Source: Microbulbifer elongatus (GTDB lineage Bacteria; Pseudomonadota; Gammaproteobacteria; Pseudomonadales; Cellvibrionaceae). Taken from it: a stretch of DNA of 64,000 nucleotides. Below are positions 34,087 through 43,917 of the stretch, one piece after another (positions within the stretch are counted from its first letter, which is position 1; the number at the start of each line of letters is the position of its first letter). Position numbers and translations under genes: made by a program. The stretch lies in the NCBI RefSeq assembly GCF_020524885.1, contig NZ_JAIVKJ010000003.1, positions 1 to 64,000 of the forward strand, read 5' to 3'. The notes beneath the pieces are model-generated. The model did no database searches, was not told the origin of the DNA, and was given only the letters and a program-made list of their open reading frames with translations.

Positions 34087-35622
34087 ATGCAGACGCTACG
34101 CCAAATCGTCCCCGCCCTGATTTTGTTGTTCTCCACCGTCGCCGCTTATGGCGCCGAAAAGCCAAATATCCTCATCATATGGGGGGATGATATCGGCATG
34201 TGGAATGTCAGTGCCTATCACCGGGGAATGATGGGTGGCTCCACACCGAACATCGACCGAATTGCAAAAGATGGCATGATTTTCATGGACCATTACGCGC
34301 ACGCGTCGTGTACCGCCGGCCGGGCTTCATTTATCACCGGCCAATACCCCATGCGTATCGGTCTCAGCACCGTGGGCCTGCCTGGTGCGGAGCAGGGGCT
34401 GAAAGAGGAAACGCCAACCCTGGCGGAAATGCTCAAGCCCCACGGCTACGTCACAGGCCAGTTTGGCAAGAACCACCTGGGTGATCGCGATGAGCACCTG
34501 CCTACTAATCACGGCTTTGATGAATTCTTCGGCATCCTCTATCACCTGAACGCGGGTGAGTATCCTGAGCAATACGATTACCCGCAAGATCCGGAAGTAC
34601 AGAAGAAGTTCGGGTTGAAAATGCGTGGCGTTATTCATTCCAAGGCGCGCTCAGATGGCAAGCAGGACATCAAGGATATGGGTGCCTGGGGCCAGGAACG
34701 CCAGCGCAACCTGGATCAGGAGGTGCTGGAACAATCCAAGCGCTTTATCACCGAGGCGGTTAAATCCGGCAAGCCATTCTTTGTATGGCACAACACCACC
34801 CGTATGCACTACCGCACGAACCTGAGTAAGGAGTACAAGGGCAAAAGTGGCTATGGCATCTATGCCGACGGCATGATGGAACTGGACGACGATGTGGGCG
34901 AGCTGCTGCATCTGCTGGATCAGCTTGGTGTGGCGGACAACACGCTGGTTATGTTTTCCACCGATAACGGCGCAGCGTCCAACTCCTGGCCTGATGGCGG
35001 CAACCAGCCGTTCCATGGCGAAAAAGGTGTCGGTGGTTGGGAAGGCGGTTTCCGCGTGCCCATGCTGGTGAAATGGGAAGGAAAAATTCCCGCAGGCACC
35101 TCTACGGGCGAGTTCATGACGATGGAAGACTGGGTGCCCACAATTATGTCCATCGTCGGGGAGAACGACATCAAAGACAAATTGCTGTCGGGCGCCAAAA
35201 TTGGCGACAAGCGCTTCAAGGTGCATCTCGACGGTTACGATCAGACCGACATATTGCTGAATCAGGGAAAAACCAAGCGCAAGGAATTCTACTACTTCAC
35301 CGAAACGACGTTTCACGGAATGCGCTACGGGGACTGGAAGTTTCTGTTTATTGATCAGGAAGAGTGGTTCCGAGCCAGCCAGATCCCGCTGACCACCCCC
35401 TATATCATCAATCTCAAGCTGGATCCGTTTGAGCGCTTTATCGATGCCCGCGGCTATGACGAATGGGCGGAGAACCGCAGCTGGACCCTGGGCCCGGCTG
35501 GCGCGCAGATTCAGAAGTTTGTGCAAACATTCAAGGAATTTCCTCCGGTACAGGAGAGTTTTTCTGCGCAGGTTAGTGAGGTCAGTACATTAATCAATTC
35601 ACTGGCGCATCAGCAGCGCTAG
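34087..35622 (+). CDS. Secreted sulfatase, type I with CTAGR active-site motif
   Basis: A 511-residue exported sulfatase cleaving a sulfate ester. Signal peptide ends near VAAYGAEK. The formylglycine motif is SCTAGRASFITGQ with Cys75. Metal and catalytic residues are IWGDDIG (Asp-Asp), GKNHLGD (Lys-His), FFVWHNTTRMH and STDNGAASNSWPDG (Asp-Asn). It carries Ala instead of Pro in the C-x-P/A-x-R signature. A good AAGAGG site precedes the ATG. It is the first of four consecutive plus-strand genes (sulfatase, DUF3604, DUF3604, sulfatase). Substrate unknown. Confidence 0.88.
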   Translation: MQTLRQIVPALILLFSTVAAYGAEKPNILIIWGDDIGMWNVSAYHRGMMGGSTPNIDRIAKDGMIFMDHYAHASCTAGRASFITGQYPMRIGLSTVGLPGAEQGLKEETPTLAEMLKPHGYVTGQFGKNHLGDRDEHLPTNHGFDEFFGILYHLNAGEYPEQYDYPQDPEVQKKFGLKMRGVIHSKARSDGKQDIKDMGAWGQERQRNLDQEVLEQSKRFITEAVKSGKPFFVWHNTTRMHYRTNLSKEYKGKSGYGIYADGMMELDDDVGELLHLLDQLGVADNTLVMFSTDNGAASNSWPDGGNQPFHGEKGVGGWEGGFRVPMLVKWEGKIPAGTSTGEFMTMEDWVPTIMSIVGENDIKDKLLSGAKIGDKRFKVHLDGYDQTDILLNQGKTKRKEFYYFTETTFHGMRYGDWKFLFIDQEEWFRASQIPLTTPYIINLKLDPFERFIDARGYDEWAENRSWTLGPAGAQIQKFVQTFKEFPPVQESFSAQVSEVSTLINSLAHQQR

Positions 35623-35661
35623 AAATTCATTATCAAAATTTGGTTGCCAAGGAAGGTATTT

Positions 35662-37668
35662 ATGAAAACACAGGGATTGGCTGTATCGATTCTGGCGGCG
35701 GCTATTGCACTGTCTGCCTGTGGTGGAGACAACGATCGAGAGAAGCAAAGCGCAAGCAATGTCACGGGTGAACAAGGTGAGACGCTCGTTGAAGAGGAAC
35801 TCGGTACAGCGGAAGGTCCCGTCTCCGATGCCACCGGCAAGACGCCCATGCCCGAATCTTCACAGCCCTCCGCGTCCTCACAATCCGTGCAGTCTTCCAG
35901 TGGCTCCAATCCAACCCAGGCCTATTTTGGCGATACCCATGTACACACCGGTTGGTCTGCGGATGCGGGCATGGATGGCGCAATCCTCACGCCGGAAGAT
36001 GCTTATCGGTTTGCCTTGGGGGAGGAGGTTAAGTCCAACAGCGGTATGAACGCCAAGCTGGCTCGCCCCTACGATTGGTTCATGATCACCGACCACTCCG
36101 ATGGCATGGGCGTGATCAACGAGTTGATTGCGGGCAATCCGGAAATGATGTCTGACCCCGTGCTGAAGCGCTGGAACGAAGCGCTCAATTCTGGAGATGA
36201 AGAAAAAGCGGCAGCCGCAAAAAGTGAACTGATCGTGATGCAATCCGAAGGCAAGTTGCCCAAAGCGGTGATGGATCCCAAGTGGATGAAATCCGCCTGG
36301 GAAAAAACCGTGGATGCGGCGGAGAAGTATTACAAGCCGGGTGAGTTCACCACCTTTATCGCCTACGAATGGACAGTCAATGCGGACGGAGGCGATAACC
36401 TGCACCGCAATGTGATCTTCCGCGACGATTCCACAAATACTCGTAGCCTGCTGCCACTGACGACCTTCGAAACCCAGGACCCGGAAAAACTCTGGGCCTG
36501 GATGAAGGCCTACGAAGATAAAACCGGCGGAAAAGTGCTCGCGATTCCGCACAACGGCAATATGTCCAACGGCCGCATGTTCGAGGAAAAGCGCTTTGAC
36601 GGATCGCCCATGACGAAAGAGTGGGCGGAGATGCGCGCCCGCTACGAGCCGCTGTATGAGGTGACCCAGATCAAGGGGCAGAGTGAATCCCATCCCAGCC
36701 TGTCGCCGGAAGATGAGTATGCCGACTGGGACCTGTGGGACCGAGGTAACCTGATTTTGAAACCCAAACCTCCAGGCTCTTTCCAGTATGAGTACTGGCG
36801 CCCGGCGCTCAAGGCCGGAATGCGCCTGGAGGATGAACTCGGTACCAACCCCTTCCAGTACGGCGCCAATGGCGCGACTGATACCCACACCGGATTGTCC
36901 ACGCCGGACGACGATAACTTCTATGGCAAGTTCAAAACCCTGGAGCCCAGTAACACAAAGCGTTGGGACTTTCCGCTGCTAACCGGTCCATCGGACAGCT
37001 ACATGGGCTGGGAAATGGCATCTGCTGGCACCATGGGCGTCTGGGCTACGGAAAACACCCGTGAAGCCATCTGGGACGCCATGATGCGCAAAGAGACTTT
37101 TGCCACCACGGGTCCGCGTATGACGGTGCGTTTTTTTGGTGGGTTCGATTTCTCCGAAGCCGATGCAGAGGGTGACCTGGCCCAGGTAGGTTATGAAAAA
37201 GGCGTGCCAATGGGCGGCAAGCTGCAAGGTGATAAGGGCGGAAAGCCAATCAGGTTTCTGGTTGCCGCAATGAAAGATCCGGAAGGCGCAAACCTGGATC
37301 GTATACAGATCGTCAAGGGCTGGGTGGATGGAAGCGGAAAAACCCACGAGAAGATCTACAACATCAAGTGGTCCGGGGATCGCAAGCTGGACGCCCAGGG
37401 ACATATCCAGAAAGTGGGTGATACCGTGGACCTGAAGACCGCAGAGTACACCAACGATATTGGTGACTCTCAGCTTGTTGGTTACTTCGAGGACAAGGAG
37501 TTCAACCCGAAACACAAAGCGTTTTACTACGTGCGTGTTCTACAGATTCCAACGCCCCGCTGGACCCTTTACGACAAGGTGAGAAACAAGATTGAGATGG
37601 ATAAGAAGGTGCCGATGGTGCAGCAGGAGCGCGCTTTCTCCAGCCCCATCTGGTATTCCCCGAGATGA
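35662..37668 (+). CDS. DUF3604 lipoprotein, PHP-like metal-dependent hydrolase
   Basis: A 668-residue envelope lipoprotein. ATG 35662 is chosen for the AAGGAAGG upstream and the lipobox LSAC (Cys20). After a Ser/Glu-rich linker (about 22-85) comes the DUF3604 domain. Visible metal motifs are GDTHVHTGW (His93, His95), MITDHSDGMG, IPHNGN, and a DTHTG near the middle, the order HxH, DH, H, DxH of PHP-type phosphoesterases. The family has no proven function. It lies between a sulfatase and a second DUF3604 gene, 39 bases from the first, so a periplasmic partner for sulfatase is the likely role. Confidence 0.82.
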   Translation: MKTQGLAVSILAAAIALSACGGDNDREKQSASNVTGEQGETLVEEELGTAEGPVSDATGKTPMPESSQPSASSQSVQSSSGSNPTQAYFGDTHVHTGWSADAGMDGAILTPEDAYRFALGEEVKSNSGMNAKLARPYDWFMITDHSDGMGVINELIAGNPEMMSDPVLKRWNEALNSGDEEKAAAAKSELIVMQSEGKLPKAVMDPKWMKSAWEKTVDAAEKYYKPGEFTTFIAYEWTVNADGGDNLHRNVIFRDDSTNTRSLLPLTTFETQDPEKLWAWMKAYEDKTGGKVLAIPHNGNMSNGRMFEEKRFDGSPMTKEWAEMRARYEPLYEVTQIKGQSESHPSLSPEDEYADWDLWDRGNLILKPKPPGSFQYEYWRPALKAGMRLEDELGTNPFQYGANGATDTHTGLSTPDDDNFYGKFKTLEPSNTKRWDFPLLTGPSDSYMGWEMASAGTMGVWATENTREAIWDAMMRKETFATTGPRMTVRFFGGFDFSEADAEGDLAQVGYEKGVPMGGKLQGDKGGKPIRFLVAAMKDPEGANLDRIQIVKGWVDGSGKTHEKIYNIKWSGDRKLDAQGHIQKVGDTVDLKTAEYTNDIGDSQLVGYFEDKEFNPKHKAFYYVRVLQIPTPRWTLYDKVRNKIEMDKKVPMVQQERAFSSPIWYSPR

Positions 37669-37724
37669 AACAAAGCGCTCATGTAAACCGAATTACGAAG
37701 ATCGCGAAGATCAGGGGGATCAAA

Positions 37725-39713
37725 ATGCGAAACTTTACAGGTGTTGTACTGGCAGTTCTGCTACTGGCTGGCTGTGGCGGTAAACCGGAGTCAGATATTA
37801 CTGCAAACGACAGTGTCACCGCGGACTCCGCAGCGGCAGCGGATGAAGCCGCGCCGGTAACAGCGGACAAGTCGGGTGAGGAAGTAAGAGGTAGAACGGG
37901 TAGTGCGAGTAACAAGAGCGGCGAGGTGCCCAGCAACCCGCTACGCGATGCCTACTTTGGCGAACTGCATATCCACACATCTTATTCGCTGGATGCCTAT
38001 ATCTTCGGCAATGTGCTGAATGATCCATTCTCGGCTTATCGCTTTGCGAAGGGCGAAACAGTGAAGTTACCTACTGGCCAGGAAAAGAAAATCATCGAGC
38101 CACTCGACTTCGTTGCGATTACCGATCACGCCGAAGTCCTGGGTGAGTACGAGATGTGTAATAACCCGAAGATGCAGGGTTACGATAACGAGGTCTGCGT
38201 CCAGATCCGCGCCAATGATATGAAGGTGTACCAGGCGCTGTTTGCTGGCGTACAGAAAAACCCCTCAGAGCGCCTTGCTGAATTGTGTGGTGAAGACGGC
38301 AAAGTGTGCAGGGATGCAGTAGCCGGACCATGGCAGCGCATCCAGCAGGCAGCGGAAGAAAACTACGAGCCCGGCAAGTTTACCTCGCTGGTTGCTTTTG
38401 AATACTCGAATGTCGCTCCCGAGGGTGCCGGTGGCATGATGCATCGCAATGTGATATTTCGAACTGACAAGGTACCGGAGACGGTATTCTCCGCCTTTGA
38501 AGGCAGCGCCGAAGATCTGCTGCGCTGGCTCGATGATAACTGCACCGGTGATTGCCAGGTACTAACCATCCCCCACAACCCCAACTTTTACTGGGGCCGC
38601 TTGTACTGGGGCAAGAACAGTGATGGCAGCGAGTGGAACCAGGGTATGGTCGAACTGCGCGAACGCATGGATCGCCTCGTGGAAGTCATGCAGGTGAAGG
38701 GCAACTCCGAGTGCGTGACCGGCGTCATGACCTCCGATGAGGCGTGTAACTTTGAGGTGGTGTTTCCGAAGTGTGAAGGGGATAACACTGTTGGTTGTGC
38801 CAATGAGTTCGGTGTTGTGCGCAATGGCCTGAAATTCGGCCTTCGCCACCAGGCCGATCTGGGGGTCAACCCGTTCAAGCAGGGCATTATTGCCTCCACC
38901 GACAACCACAATGCCACCCCGAGTGATACCGTGGAAAGTGAGTTCTTGGGGCACTACGCGAATAACGACGCCTCACCGAAAGTGCGCCTGGGGCTCGAAC
39001 TCAATCCCACCGCGGCCGCCATGGGCATGAGCGGGGAAGATGACCCGACCAAATTGTACAACCCCGGTGGTATCGCTGGTGTCTGGGCTGAGAGCAATAC
39101 CCGAGAAGGTATCTGGGACGCGCTACACCGTAAAGAAACCTTTGGCACCAGCGGTACCCGTACCAAGATCCGTCTGTTTGCCGGATTCGATTTCCCGGCC
39201 GATATGCACAGCAAGGACAACTGGGTAGCGATGGGCTACGAGTCCGGCGTGCCCCAAGGCGGTGATCTCAGCAAGGCAGCGGACGGCAAAGCGCCGACAT
39301 TGATGGTGTGGGCACAGCGCGACCCAAACAGTGCACCCCTGGCACGCCTGCAGATCATCAAGGGCTGGCGTACTGCCGACGACAAGCTGGAAGAAATGAC
39401 TTACGACGTAGCCTGTTCCGATGGCGCCACCCCCGATCCCAAAACCCACCAGTGTCCGGATAACGGAGCCACAGTAAATCTGGAAGACTGTTCCATCAGT
39501 TCCGACAAGGGTGACGCCCAGCTTGCCGCTACCTGGACCGACCCAGACTTCGACCCCGCCGAACACGCCTTTTACTACGCCCGCGTACTGGAAAACCCGG
39601 TATGCCGCTGGAGCATGTACGACGCGAAAAAGGCCGGTGTTGAACATCCCAAGGACTTGCCCAAAACCATACGCGAGCGCGCTTGGTCGTCACCCATCTG
39701 GTATACGCCCTAA
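37725..39713 (+). CDS. DUF3604 lipoprotein, Cys-rich paralogue
   Basis: A 662-residue lipoprotein with lipobox LAGC. An in-frame ATG at 37665 overlaps the previous stop by 4 bases and may be used for coupling; ATG 37725 has AGGGGG upstream and starts directly at the signal peptide, so I use it. Metal motifs: GELHIHTSYS, AITDHAEVLG, IPHNPN, STDNHNATPSD. Unlike its neighbour it has about 14 Cys in several pairs (LCGEDGKVC, DNCTGDC, ECVTG with EACNFE, ACSDG with HQCPD), implying disulfide stabilisation in the periplasm and a different substrate or lifestyle. The genes form one operon. Confidence 0.8.
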   Translation: MRNFTGVVLAVLLLAGCGGKPESDITANDSVTADSAAAADEAAPVTADKSGEEVRGRTGSASNKSGEVPSNPLRDAYFGELHIHTSYSLDAYIFGNVLNDPFSAYRFAKGETVKLPTGQEKKIIEPLDFVAITDHAEVLGEYEMCNNPKMQGYDNEVCVQIRANDMKVYQALFAGVQKNPSERLAELCGEDGKVCRDAVAGPWQRIQQAAEENYEPGKFTSLVAFEYSNVAPEGAGGMMHRNVIFRTDKVPETVFSAFEGSAEDLLRWLDDNCTGDCQVLTIPHNPNFYWGRLYWGKNSDGSEWNQGMVELRERMDRLVEVMQVKGNSECVTGVMTSDEACNFEVVFPKCEGDNTVGCANEFGVVRNGLKFGLRHQADLGVNPFKQGIIASTDNHNATPSDTVESEFLGHYANNDASPKVRLGLELNPTAAAMGMSGEDDPTKLYNPGGIAGVWAESNTREGIWDALHRKETFGTSGTRTKIRLFAGFDFPADMHSKDNWVAMGYESGVPQGGDLSKAADGKAPTLMVWAQRDPNSAPLARLQIIKGWRTADDKLEEMTYDVACSDGATPDPKTHQCPDNGATVNLEDCSISSDKGDAQLAATWTDPDFDPAEHAFYYARVLENPVCRWSMYDAKKAGVEHPKDLPKTIRERAWSSPIWYTP

Positions 39714-39737
39714 CTTGGTAAAGGGAAGAGTAGAGAA

Positions 39738-42206
39738 GTGGTGACAAGATTTACTGGTGCAGCGCTATCGGCATTGATTCTATCCCTGACGTTAAGCGGC
39801 TGTTCCCGTGATGCCGCGCCCCCGCCGGACGCAAACAGCGCTTCCGCTGCGGATAAGCAGACAGACCTCGCGGCGTCAGTGAATGAGTCTGACCGTAGCG
39901 GGCCGGCAACCGCCGCACAGACGCAGGGTAACAATAGTGACAACTGGCCCGACCGGGAGCATCTGCCAAACGACCTGTCGCCCTTCGAAGGCAGTATCGG
40001 CACGACCTACGAGGAGTCGGAGTCTGCCTGGCAGAAAGTACCAGCGGCACCGGAAGGTGCACCGAACGTAATTGTGATCCTGCTGGATGACGTGGGCTTT
40101 GGGCAGACGTCCACTTTCGGTGGCCTGATCCCGACCCCGAATCTGGATAAACTGGCGAACGAAGGACTGCGCTATAACCGCTTCCACACCACCGCTATCT
40201 GCGGCCCATCGCGCGCGGCACTGTTGACCGGGCGCAACCATCACCAGTCGGGCAGTGGCTTCCTGATGGAATGGGCAACGGGCTTTCCCAGCTACTCCTC
40301 CTATATCCCGAAAAGCACCGCGACCATTGCCGAAATATTAAAAGGCAATGGCTACAGCACCTGGTGGTACGGCAAGAACCACAATACGCCGGACTGGGAA
40401 GCTACAGTATCCGGCCCCTTCGACCGCTGGCCGACGGGCCTGGGCTTTGATTACTTCTACGGATTTAACGCCGGGGAAACCCACCAGTACTATCCGGTGC
40501 TGTTTGAGAACACGGTGCCGGTCGAGCCGGACAAGTCGCCGGAAGAGGGCTACCACTTCATGAGGGACATGACCGACCGCGCCATCGCCCGTATGAAGTT
40601 TGCCAAGTCTGTTGCCCCGGACAAACCGTTCTTTATGTATTTCGCCCCCGGGGCCATGCATGCGCCCCATCACGTCACCGCCGAGTGGCGTGAGAAGTTC
40701 AAGGGCAAGTTCGATATGGGCTGGGACAAATATCGCGAAGAGGTATTCAAGCGTCAGAAGGAAATGGGCATAGTGCCGGCCGACACCAAGCTGACGGAGC
40801 GACCGGAATGGGTGCCCGCGTGGGACAGCCTGAGTGATGATCAGAAAAAAGCCTACAACGCGCTGTTTGAGAACTTTGCCGGTTACTTTGCCTTTACCGA
40901 CCACGAAGTAGGGCGGCTTATTGACGCGGTGGATGAGTTGCCCGATGCCGACAATACGCTGGTGATTTACATCGTTGGCGACAATGGCGCATCCGCGGAA
41001 GGCGGGCCCGATGGCACCATGAATGAAATTAAAAACCTGAACGGCTTGCCAACAACACTGGATGAGATCCTGGAAAATCTCGACAAGCTGGGTGGGCCGG
41101 AATCGGAGCCCCATTACCCGGTCGGTTGGGCCTGGGCTGGCAACACGCCGTTCCAGTGGGTCAAGCAGGTTGCCTCGCACCTGGGTGGTACCCGCAACCC
41201 GATGGTGATCCGCTGGCCCGCCAAGATAAAACACGATGACCAGCCCCGGGATGCATTCCTGCATCTGGTGGATGTTGTGCCGACTATTCTGGAAGCCGCC
41301 AATGTGCCCATGCCGGAAACGGTCAATGGTATCGAGCAGAAGCCGTTGGTGGGCAAGTCGTTCCTCGCCAGCTTCAGTGACCCGCAGTTTAGCGGGCGTC
41401 CAGAGCAATACTTTGAGGTATTCAGTAACCGTTCCATGTATGCCGATGGATGGAAGGCGAATGCGCAGCATACATTGCCATGGAGGCAGGATCTGGCGCC
41501 GGGCAATTGGGAAAAAGACGAGTGGGAGCTGTATAACCTCGAAGAGGATTTCTCTGAGGCCAATAACCTCGCAACGGAAAACCCCGACAAACTTGCAGAA
41601 CTGAAGAAGAAGTTCGATCAGGCTGCAAAGGACAACGAGGTGTACCCAATGGATGACCGCGGCGCGGGCCGCTTGGGTATGCCCAAGCCGCCGGTGCCGG
41701 GGGCTATTCCCGATTCCACAATTTACACCTACTACCCGGGCGCTGTGCGTATCCCCGAAGTGGCCGGCCCTTCCATGAAGAATGCGTCCTGGACACTGAC
41801 CGCCGATGTGAAAGCCGAGGGTGCCAAGACCGAAGGGGTGATCCTGGCGGTGGGCGGTGTGGCCGCCGGACTGGTGTTGTATTTGGATAAAGGGGTGCCG
41901 GTATTCGATTACAACTTCTTTGAAAAGCACACCACCTTGAAAGGCAACAAAGCCGTCACCGGTGATGCGAACATTGAAGTGGACTTCGATTACCAGGGTG
42001 ATAAGCCCGGCGGCGCGGCAAAGCTGACCCTCAAGGTCAACGGCGAAACCGTGGCCACCGGAGAAGTACCCGAAACCGTCGCCGGACGTTTTGGTATCGA
42101 TACCTTCGGTATCGGAGAAGACACCGGACAGCCAGTGACCCATGAATACGAGCCGCCAAATGCGTTTACCGGGGAGATAGAGAAAGTGGTCGTGGAAATG
42201 AAGTAA
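39738..42206 (+). CDS. Large lipoprotein arylsulfatase with CGPSR active site and C-terminal domain
   Basis: An 822-residue sulfatase. The GTG start at 39738 is preceded by GAGTAGAGAAG and the product has a lipobox LSGC (Cys22), so it is a periplasmic lipoprotein. A linker of about 60 residues precedes the catalytic domain ([27 protein letters not shown] with Cys155, [20 protein letters not shown]). It carries the canonical C-x-P-x-R motif, unlike the other three sulfatases here. The C-terminal 150 residues are a beta-rich concanavalin-like domain ([24 protein letters not shown]) found in long arylsulfatases. It is the last gene of the operon, followed by a terminator. Confidence 0.88.
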   Translation: MVTRFTGAALSALILSLTLSGCSRDAAPPPDANSASAADKQTDLAASVNESDRSGPATAAQTQGNNSDNWPDREHLPNDLSPFEGSIGTTYEESESAWQKVPAAPEGAPNVIVILLDDVGFGQTSTFGGLIPTPNLDKLANEGLRYNRFHTTAICGPSRAALLTGRNHHQSGSGFLMEWATGFPSYSSYIPKSTATIAEILKGNGYSTWWYGKNHNTPDWEATVSGPFDRWPTGLGFDYFYGFNAGETHQYYPVLFENTVPVEPDKSPEEGYHFMRDMTDRAIARMKFAKSVAPDKPFFMYFAPGAMHAPHHVTAEWREKFKGKFDMGWDKYREEVFKRQKEMGIVPADTKLTERPEWVPAWDSLSDDQKKAYNALFENFAGYFAFTDHEVGRLIDAVDELPDADNTLVIYIVGDNGASAEGGPDGTMNEIKNLNGLPTTLDEILENLDKLGGPESEPHYPVGWAWAGNTPFQWVKQVASHLGGTRNPMVIRWPAKIKHDDQPRDAFLHLVDVVPTILEAANVPMPETVNGIEQKPLVGKSFLASFSDPQFSGRPEQYFEVFSNRSMYADGWKANAQHTLPWRQDLAPGNWEKDEWELYNLEEDFSEANNLATENPDKLAELKKKFDQAAKDNEVYPMDDRGAGRLGMPKPPVPGAIPDSTIYTYYPGAVRIPEVAGPSMKNASWTLTADVKAEGAKTEGVILAVGGVAAGLVLYLDKGVPVFDYNFFEKHTTLKGNKAVTGDANIEVDFDYQGDKPGGAAKLTLKVNGETVATGEVPETVAGRFGIDTFGIGEDTGQPVTHEYEPPNAFTGEIEKVVVEMK

Positions 42207-42243
42207 GTCACTGCCACGATGTTCACGGTTTACCAACAAAAAG

Positions 42244-42270
42244 GCCCGCACGGTTGTGCGGGCTTTTTTT
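42244..42270. terminator. Bidirectional terminator between two sulfatase operons
   Basis: GCCCGCAC, loop GGTT, GTGCGGGC followed by TTTTTTT and preceded by AAAAA. It separates the plus-strand operon from the convergent HAD-sulfatase operon. Confidence 0.9.
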
Positions 42271-42285
42271 GGTGGGAGGACCCAA

Positions 42286-43854
42286 TCAGTTACTGTGCGC
42301 GGCACCGGATCTCAGCTGCTCCTCAATTTTTTTGAGGTTAAACGAGCCGGGTGATTGGCTGGGTGGATATTCCTCCATGGTTTTCAGGAACTTCGCGGCC
42401 ATTTGCTGTAGCGGTACCAGCACGAAGGCGCGCTCAAGTAACCAGTCGTAGTAGCTGTTGGCGTTGTGCTGGGCGCGTTCGAAAGGATCGCGGCGCAGGT
42501 TGAAGATCAGCGGCACCCGCAATTCGGTAAAGGGCTCCATCCACACGCCAAAGGCCTTGCCGCGGTTTTCCAGGAAGACCGCTTTCCACGCATCGTAGCG
42601 CATGGCGACGATCTGACCATCATCATTCACGTAAATGAACTCTCGACGGGGGGATTCTTCCGTTGTTCCGGTCAGGTAGTCGAGCATATTGTAGCCATCG
42701 ATATAGTTTTTGTAGCTGCGGCCGATCAGCTTGGTGCCCTTGAGTAACTGGTCCTTGATATTGGGGTTACCACCGGCGGCGGCAAAGGTAGGCAGCCAGT
42801 CTTCGTGTGAGACGATCCCGTTGAGCACTTTTCCTGCAGGGAATTTTCCCGGCCAGCGTACAAACGCGGGTACCCGGTAAGCACCTTCCCAGTTGGAGTT
42901 TTTCTCACTGCGGAAAATGGTGGTGCCGGCATCGGGCCAGGTGTTGAAGTGAGGACCGTTGTCTGTTGAATAGAATACGATGGTGTTGTCGGTAATTTTC
43001 AGCTGGTCCAGCAGATCCAGTAGCTGGCCTACATGCTGGTCGTGTTCCACCATTCCATCCTGATATTCATTGCCCGTTGGGCCGGAAAGCCCCTTGTGCT
43101 CTTCCTTCACATGCGTGCGGAAGTGCATACGGGTGGCATTCCACCAGACAAAGAATGGCTTGCCCGCATTTACCTGCTGCTTGATAAAGTCCATGGCAGC
43201 GGCGAGGGTTTCCTCGTCTATGGTTTCCATGCGTTTCTTGGTCAGCGGGCCGGTATCTTCGATCTTGCCGTCGGCAGTGGCTTTAACTACGCCGCGAGGG
43301 CCAAATTTTTTGCGGAATTCGGGATCTTTCGGGTAGTCACGATTTTCCGGTTCCTCTTCCGCATTCAGGTGATAGAGGTTACCGAAGAATACATCGAAGC
43401 CGTGGTTGGTCGGCAAATGCTCGTCGCGGTCACCGAAGTGGTTTTTACCAAACTGACCGGTGGCATAACCGAGGCTTTTCATCACCGCAGCGATGGTCAC
43501 GTCGGTTTTCTGCCAACCTTCTTTCGCCCCCGGTAGCCCCACTTTTGTCATACCCGTGCGTACCGGGACATTACCGCCCATAAAGGCGGCGCGACCGGCA
43601 GTGCAGGATTGCTGCCCGTAGTAGTCGGTGAAACCGAGGCCCTCTTTGGCAATGCGATCAATATTGGGAGTCTTGTAACCCATCATGCCTCTGCTGTTGG
43701 CACTGATATTCCATACACCGATGTCATCGCCCCAGATCACCAGGATATTGGGTTTTTCCTGAGCCTGGGTCGAGCCATGGAATACGGTAAGTAGTGCCGC
43801 GGCCGTGAGTGAGATCGGCACTTTGAGTAAACGGCGCAGGGAAAGTCGTTTCAT
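42286..43854 (-). CDS. Secreted sulfatase, CTAGR type
   Basis: A 522-residue exported sulfatase closely similar in layout to the one at 34087. A signal peptide (SLRRLLKVPISL...TQAQEK) is followed by IWGDDIGVWN, the active-site QQSCTAGRAAF (Cys84), GKNHFGD, FVWWNATRMH, and STDNGPHFNTW. Ala replaces Pro in the formylglycine signature. It is the second gene of a minus-strand operon after the HAD-like gene at 43918, 63 bases away, and converges on the plus-strand operon. The substrate is unknown but the two enzymes probably act on related sulfate esters. Confidence 0.88.
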   Translation of the reverse strand: MKRLSLRRLLKVPISLTAAALLTVFHGSTQAQEKPNILVIWGDDIGVWNISANSRGMMGYKTPNIDRIAKEGLGFTDYYGQQSCTAGRAAFMGGNVPVRTGMTKVGLPGAKEGWQKTDVTIAAVMKSLGYATGQFGKNHFGDRDEHLPTNHGFDVFFGNLYHLNAEEEPENRDYPKDPEFRKKFGPRGVVKATADGKIEDTGPLTKKRMETIDEETLAAAMDFIKQQVNAGKPFFVWWNATRMHFRTHVKEEHKGLSGPTGNEYQDGMVEHDQHVGQLLDLLDQLKITDNTIVFYSTDNGPHFNTWPDAGTTIFRSEKNSNWEGAYRVPAFVRWPGKFPAGKVLNGIVSHEDWLPTFAAAGGNPNIKDQLLKGTKLIGRSYKNYIDGYNMLDYLTGTTEESPRREFIYVNDDGQIVAMRYDAWKAVFLENRGKAFGVWMEPFTELRVPLIFNLRRDPFERAQHNANSYYDWLLERAFVLVPLQQMAAKFLKTMEEYPPSQSPGSFNLKKIEEQLRSGAAHSN

Positions 43855-43917
43855 AGGATCCTCCAGGACTGACCGTGACGGGAGTTATACAGTGGGGTTA
43901 CTAGAGCGGGCTGTGGA

